Below, piece after piece: positions 61,528 to 64,000 of a stretch of DNA of 64,000 nt. A program made the translations under genes and the position numbers. The stretch is taken from positions 2,790,001 to 2,854,000 of the forward strand of contig NZ_LT670817.1 of NCBI RefSeq assembly GCF_900129425.1, written 5' to 3'. Positions within the stretch are counted from its first letter, which is position 1, and each line of letters opens with the position of its first letter. This DNA comes from Bradyrhizobium erythrophlei (GTDB lineage Bacteria > Pseudomonadota > Alphaproteobacteria > Rhizobiales > Xanthobacteraceae). Under the pieces are notes generated by a model. That model did not search any database. It was given only the letters and a program-made list of their open reading frames with translations, and was not told the DNA's origin.

Positions 61528-64000
61528 TTCCATCCGCGAAGGGCGACGCGGACCAACATCGTCTGGCCGCGCGGTTTGTGGGCGGGCCGCATGTGTCCGC
61601 TCCCGACAAAGCAGAGCAGCGACTGACAGACTGGCTGACCGATCTTGCATCGGAGCAGGCGGCCACGATTGATCATTTGCTTGCCCGATTCCCCCTCGCC
61701 AGGACCATTCTGTTGGGGATCGCAGAAGCCTCTCCCTATCTTTTCGATCTCGTTCGCGCCGACGGCGCCCGCTTGATCCGGCTGCTTGAATGCGAACCGG
61801 AGCCGCATCTGGCCCGGTTGATTGAAAAAACCTGTCGCGAGGTGTCGAATGCATCAAGCGAAGCCGATGTGATGCAGACGCTCCGCCGCATGAAAGCGGA
61901 AGCCGCCCTGCTGATTGCGCTGTGCGACATTGGCGGCGTTTGGCCGGTGATGCGGGTGACCGCGGCGCTGACCGATGCTGCGGTCGCCTCGGTGCAGGCG
62001 GCGTTGCGCTATTTGCTGCGGCAGGAAGCCGCGCGGGGGAGGCTGTCGCCGCCGAACCCCGACCGCCCCGAGGACGACAGCGGCCTGGTGGTGCTCGCCA
62101 TGGGCAAGATGGGCGCCGGCGAACTGAACTACTCCAGCGACATCGACATCATCGTTTTTTTCGATTCCACGGCGCCGACGGTTGTGCCTGACATCGAGCC
62201 GCAACCGTTTTTCGTGCGCGTCACCCAGGCGCTGTCCAAGATGCTGCAGCAACGTACCGGCGACGGCTACGTGTTCCGCGTCGATCTGCGGCTGCGGCCC
62301 GACCCGGCCTCGACGCAGGTGGCCATCTCGATCGCCTCGGCGCTGCACTATTATGAGCGGGAAGGTCGGACCTGGGAGCGCGCCGCCATGATCAAGGCGC
62401 GGCCCTGCGCCGGCGACGCCAGGGCCGGGGAGGCGCTGGTGGCGGAAATTGCGCCGTTCGTCTGGCGCAAGCATCTCGATTTCGCGGCCCTTGCCGATGT
62501 CCACGACATGAAGCGCCAGATGCAGACCTTTCGCGGTCAAAGCGAGACCGCGGTCGAGGGCCACAATGTCAAAATCGGCCGCGGCGGCATCCGCGAAATC
62601 GAATTCTTCGCCCAGACCCAGCAGTTGATTGCCGGCGGCCGGCATCCCGAATTGCGGGTGCGGCCGACGCTGGAAGCGCTGAATGTGCTGGCGTCGAGCA
62701 ACTGGATCACCTTCGAGGCGCGCGACGAACTGACGGCGGCCTATGAGTTCTTGCGCCGGGTCGAACACCGGCTGCAGATGGTCGCCGACGAGCAGACCCA
62801 TACTTTGCCTGACGATGTGGAGGCGGTGGAGCGCTTCGCGCGTTTCTTTGGTTATGACAGCCGCGCGGCTTTCGCCGGCGACCTGCTTGGCCATCTCAAT
62901 GTCGTGCAGGGGCATTACGGCAAGCTGTTCGAGGGCGATCCGGCCGGCACTGCGCAACTGCCGCCGGCGGATTACAGCGCCGGTCCCGATGCGCCGCGCC
63001 TGCTCGAACACCTGGCCACGCTCGGCTTCGAGAACCCGATCACGGTGGCGCAGACCCTGCAGCAATGGATGGCCGGCGACTATCGCGTCTTCAGGGTGCC
63101 ATCGACGCGGAGCGCGTTCGTCGAATTCGTTCCTGCGCTGATGGTCGGCCTCGCGCATGCCGAAGATCCTGACAACGCGGTGATGGCCTTCGACCGTTTT
63201 CTGCAGGCGCTGCAGCGCGGCGCAAGGTTGATTTCGCTGCTCAGCCAGAATCGCGAACTGGTCGCCCTGGTTGCGCTGATACTCGGCGCCGCGCCGCGCC
63301 TCGGCGACATGCTGGCGCAGCAGCCGCAGATCATGGACGGGTTGATCGATCCGCGCTTCTTCGGCGCGATGCCGGACCAGCGCGAACTCTCCGCGCGCCT
63401 TGCGGCGACGCTGGCGGATGCGACCTCCTATGAAGAGTTTCTCGACCGCCTGCGGCTGTTCGGCAAGGAAAGCCTTTTCCTGATCGGCACCCGAATCCTG
63501 TCCGGCACGGTTTCCGCCCAGCAAGCCAGCGTCGCCTTCGCCGACGTCGCCGAGGGCATTGTCCATACCGTGCATGGCCTGGTGACCGAACGGTTTGTGG
63601 CCCAGCATGGCCGGATCAGGGGGCAGGAGACCGCGATCCTCGCCATGGGCAGGCTCGGCAGCCGCGAGATGACCGCCTCGTCCGATCTCGATCTCATCCT
63701 GCTCTATGATTTCGATCCCGAACATCCGGACTCCGACGGCGCGCGGTCGCTGCAGGGCGCGCACTACTTCGCCCGCTTCACGCAGCGGCTGATCAGCGCG
63801 TTCACGACGCGGACGAATTACGGCGTGCTCTACGACGTCGATATGCGGCTGCGGCCTTCCGGTCGCGCCGGTCCGGTGGCGTCCCACATCACGTCCTTTG
63901 CCGAATATCAGGAGCGCGAGGCCTGGACCTGGGAACACATGGCGCTGACCCGCGCCCGGGTGATTTCGGCGTCGCCCGAATTTCGCGTCAAGATCGAACG
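61524..64000 (+). CDS. glnE: Bifunctional glutamine synthetase adenylyltransferase/adenylyl-removase (partial)
   Basis: 825 codons are visible and the frame runs off the right edge. The start ATG overlaps the kinase stop. The first nucleotidyltransferase domain (deadenylylation) has LAMGKMGAGELNYSSDIDII near residue 190. The second (adenylylation) has LAMGRLGSREMTASSDLDLI near 705 and ends the visible part with DMRLRPSGRAGPVASHI. The central regulatory helices (KIGRGGIREIEFFAQTQQL) lie between. GlnE adjusts glutamine synthetase to nitrogen status on PII signals. It anchors the core chromosome on the right. Confidence 0.97.
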   Translation, partial: MIPSAKGDADQHRLAARFVGGPHVSAPDKAEQRLTDWLTDLASEQAATIDHLLARFPLARTILLGIAEASPYLFDLVRADGARLIRLLECEPEPHLARLIEKTCREVSNASSEADVMQTLRRMKAEAALLIALCDIGGVWPVMRVTAALTDAAVASVQAALRYLLRQEAARGRLSPPNPDRPEDDSGLVVLAMGKMGAGELNYSSDIDIIVFFDSTAPTVVPDIEPQPFFVRVTQALSKMLQQRTGDGYVFRVDLRLRPDPASTQVAISIASALHYYEREGRTWERAAMIKARPCAGDARAGEALVAEIAPFVWRKHLDFAALADVHDMKRQMQTFRGQSETAVEGHNVKIGRGGIREIEFFAQTQQLIAGGRHPELRVRPTLEALNVLASSNWITFEARDELTAAYEFLRRVEHRLQMVADEQTHTLPDDVEAVERFARFFGYDSRAAFAGDLLGHLNVVQGHYGKLFEGDPAGTAQLPPADYSAGPDAPRLLEHLATLGFENPITVAQTLQQWMAGDYRVFRVPSTRSAFVEFVPALMVGLAHAEDPDNAVMAFDRFLQALQRGARLISLLSQNRELVALVALILGAAPRLGDMLAQQPQIMDGLIDPRFFGAMPDQRELSARLAATLADATSYEEFLDRLRLFGKESLFLIGTRILSGTVSAQQASVAFADVAEGIVHTVHGLVTERFVAQHGRIRGQETAILAMGRLGSREMTASSDLDLILLYDFDPEHPDSDGARSLQGAHYFARFTQRLISAFTTRTNYGVLYDVDMRLRPSGRAGPVASHITSFAEYQEREAWTWEHMALTRARVISASPEFRVKIE

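Noticed and set aside
61854..63938. Long minus-strand open frame of 694 codons
   Set aside because: It is the shadow of glnE, whose plus-strand frame shows both nucleotidyltransferase motifs and continues off the window edge.
1..64000. CRISPR array
   Set aside because: No run of regularly spaced identical repeats with unique spacers was found; the repeat arrays at 36.2 and 46.8 kb have spacing far too short.

Overview
The window is GC-rich alphaproteobacterial DNA, most likely from Bradyrhizobium or a close relative (Nitrobacteraceae). The best pointers are the right-edge sensor kinase-glnE pair, the HWE-type kinase, many small proteins of a type I associate with Bradyrhizobium accessory DNA, and a family of about 120-bp interspersed repeats. 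It reads as a mosaic of accessory DNA ending in core chromosome on the right. No rRNA, tRNA or CRISPR array was found.

Left part (1-6.3 kb): the 3' end of a UvrD-like helicase, a secreted protein, an HWE histidine kinase, a broken peptidase C-terminus, and a complete IS66-family element (3522-5999) with matching inverted ends and a perfect 8-bp target duplication.

Respiratory and low-oxygen block (6.3-29.5 kb): hemerythrin, CBS-domain proteins, an adenylate cyclase, a quinone-reductase-like enzyme, and then the most interesting group. This holds a HiPIP, a beta-barrel protein with one N-terminal haem site that looks like the fused cytochrome-porin Cyc2, an outer-membrane barrel, three intact c4-type dihaem cytochromes and a remnant of a fourth. 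It is followed by a VIT-type iron/manganese transporter, a Crp/Fnr regulator, NnrS, a phosphoketolase-acetate kinase pair and an Mla/MCE lipid-transport operon. FNR/FixK-like palindromes lie upstream of several of these genes. Together they suggest an electron-uptake or Fe(II)-oxidation route, outer membrane to periplasmic c4/HiPIP carriers, under low-oxygen control.

Phage- or satellite-like island (29.9-52.5 kb): an SRAP protein, many tiny genes separated by near-identical hairpin terminators, a RepA-like ATPase, a terminase small subunit, wrecks of a prohead protease and an M41-like peptidase, a divergent HNH-nuclease/HEPN-like pair, an XRE regulator, a serine recombinase, a large VapE-type primase/helicase and a tyrosine integrase. 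Two iteron-like arrays (36.19-36.29 and 46.76-46.98 kb) suggest replication control.

Second inserted block (52.7-60.05 kb): a membrane protein and an amino-acid ABC transport cluster (binding protein, aminotransferase, RpiR regulator, two permeases, no ATPase), ending in an integrase remnant. It is bounded by two copies of a 19-bp repeat; the right copy overlaps the start of the chromosomal sensor kinase, so islands appear to have inserted in tandem at that gene. The window ends inside glnE. Several genes carry single-base frameshifts, which may be real decay or assembly errors.
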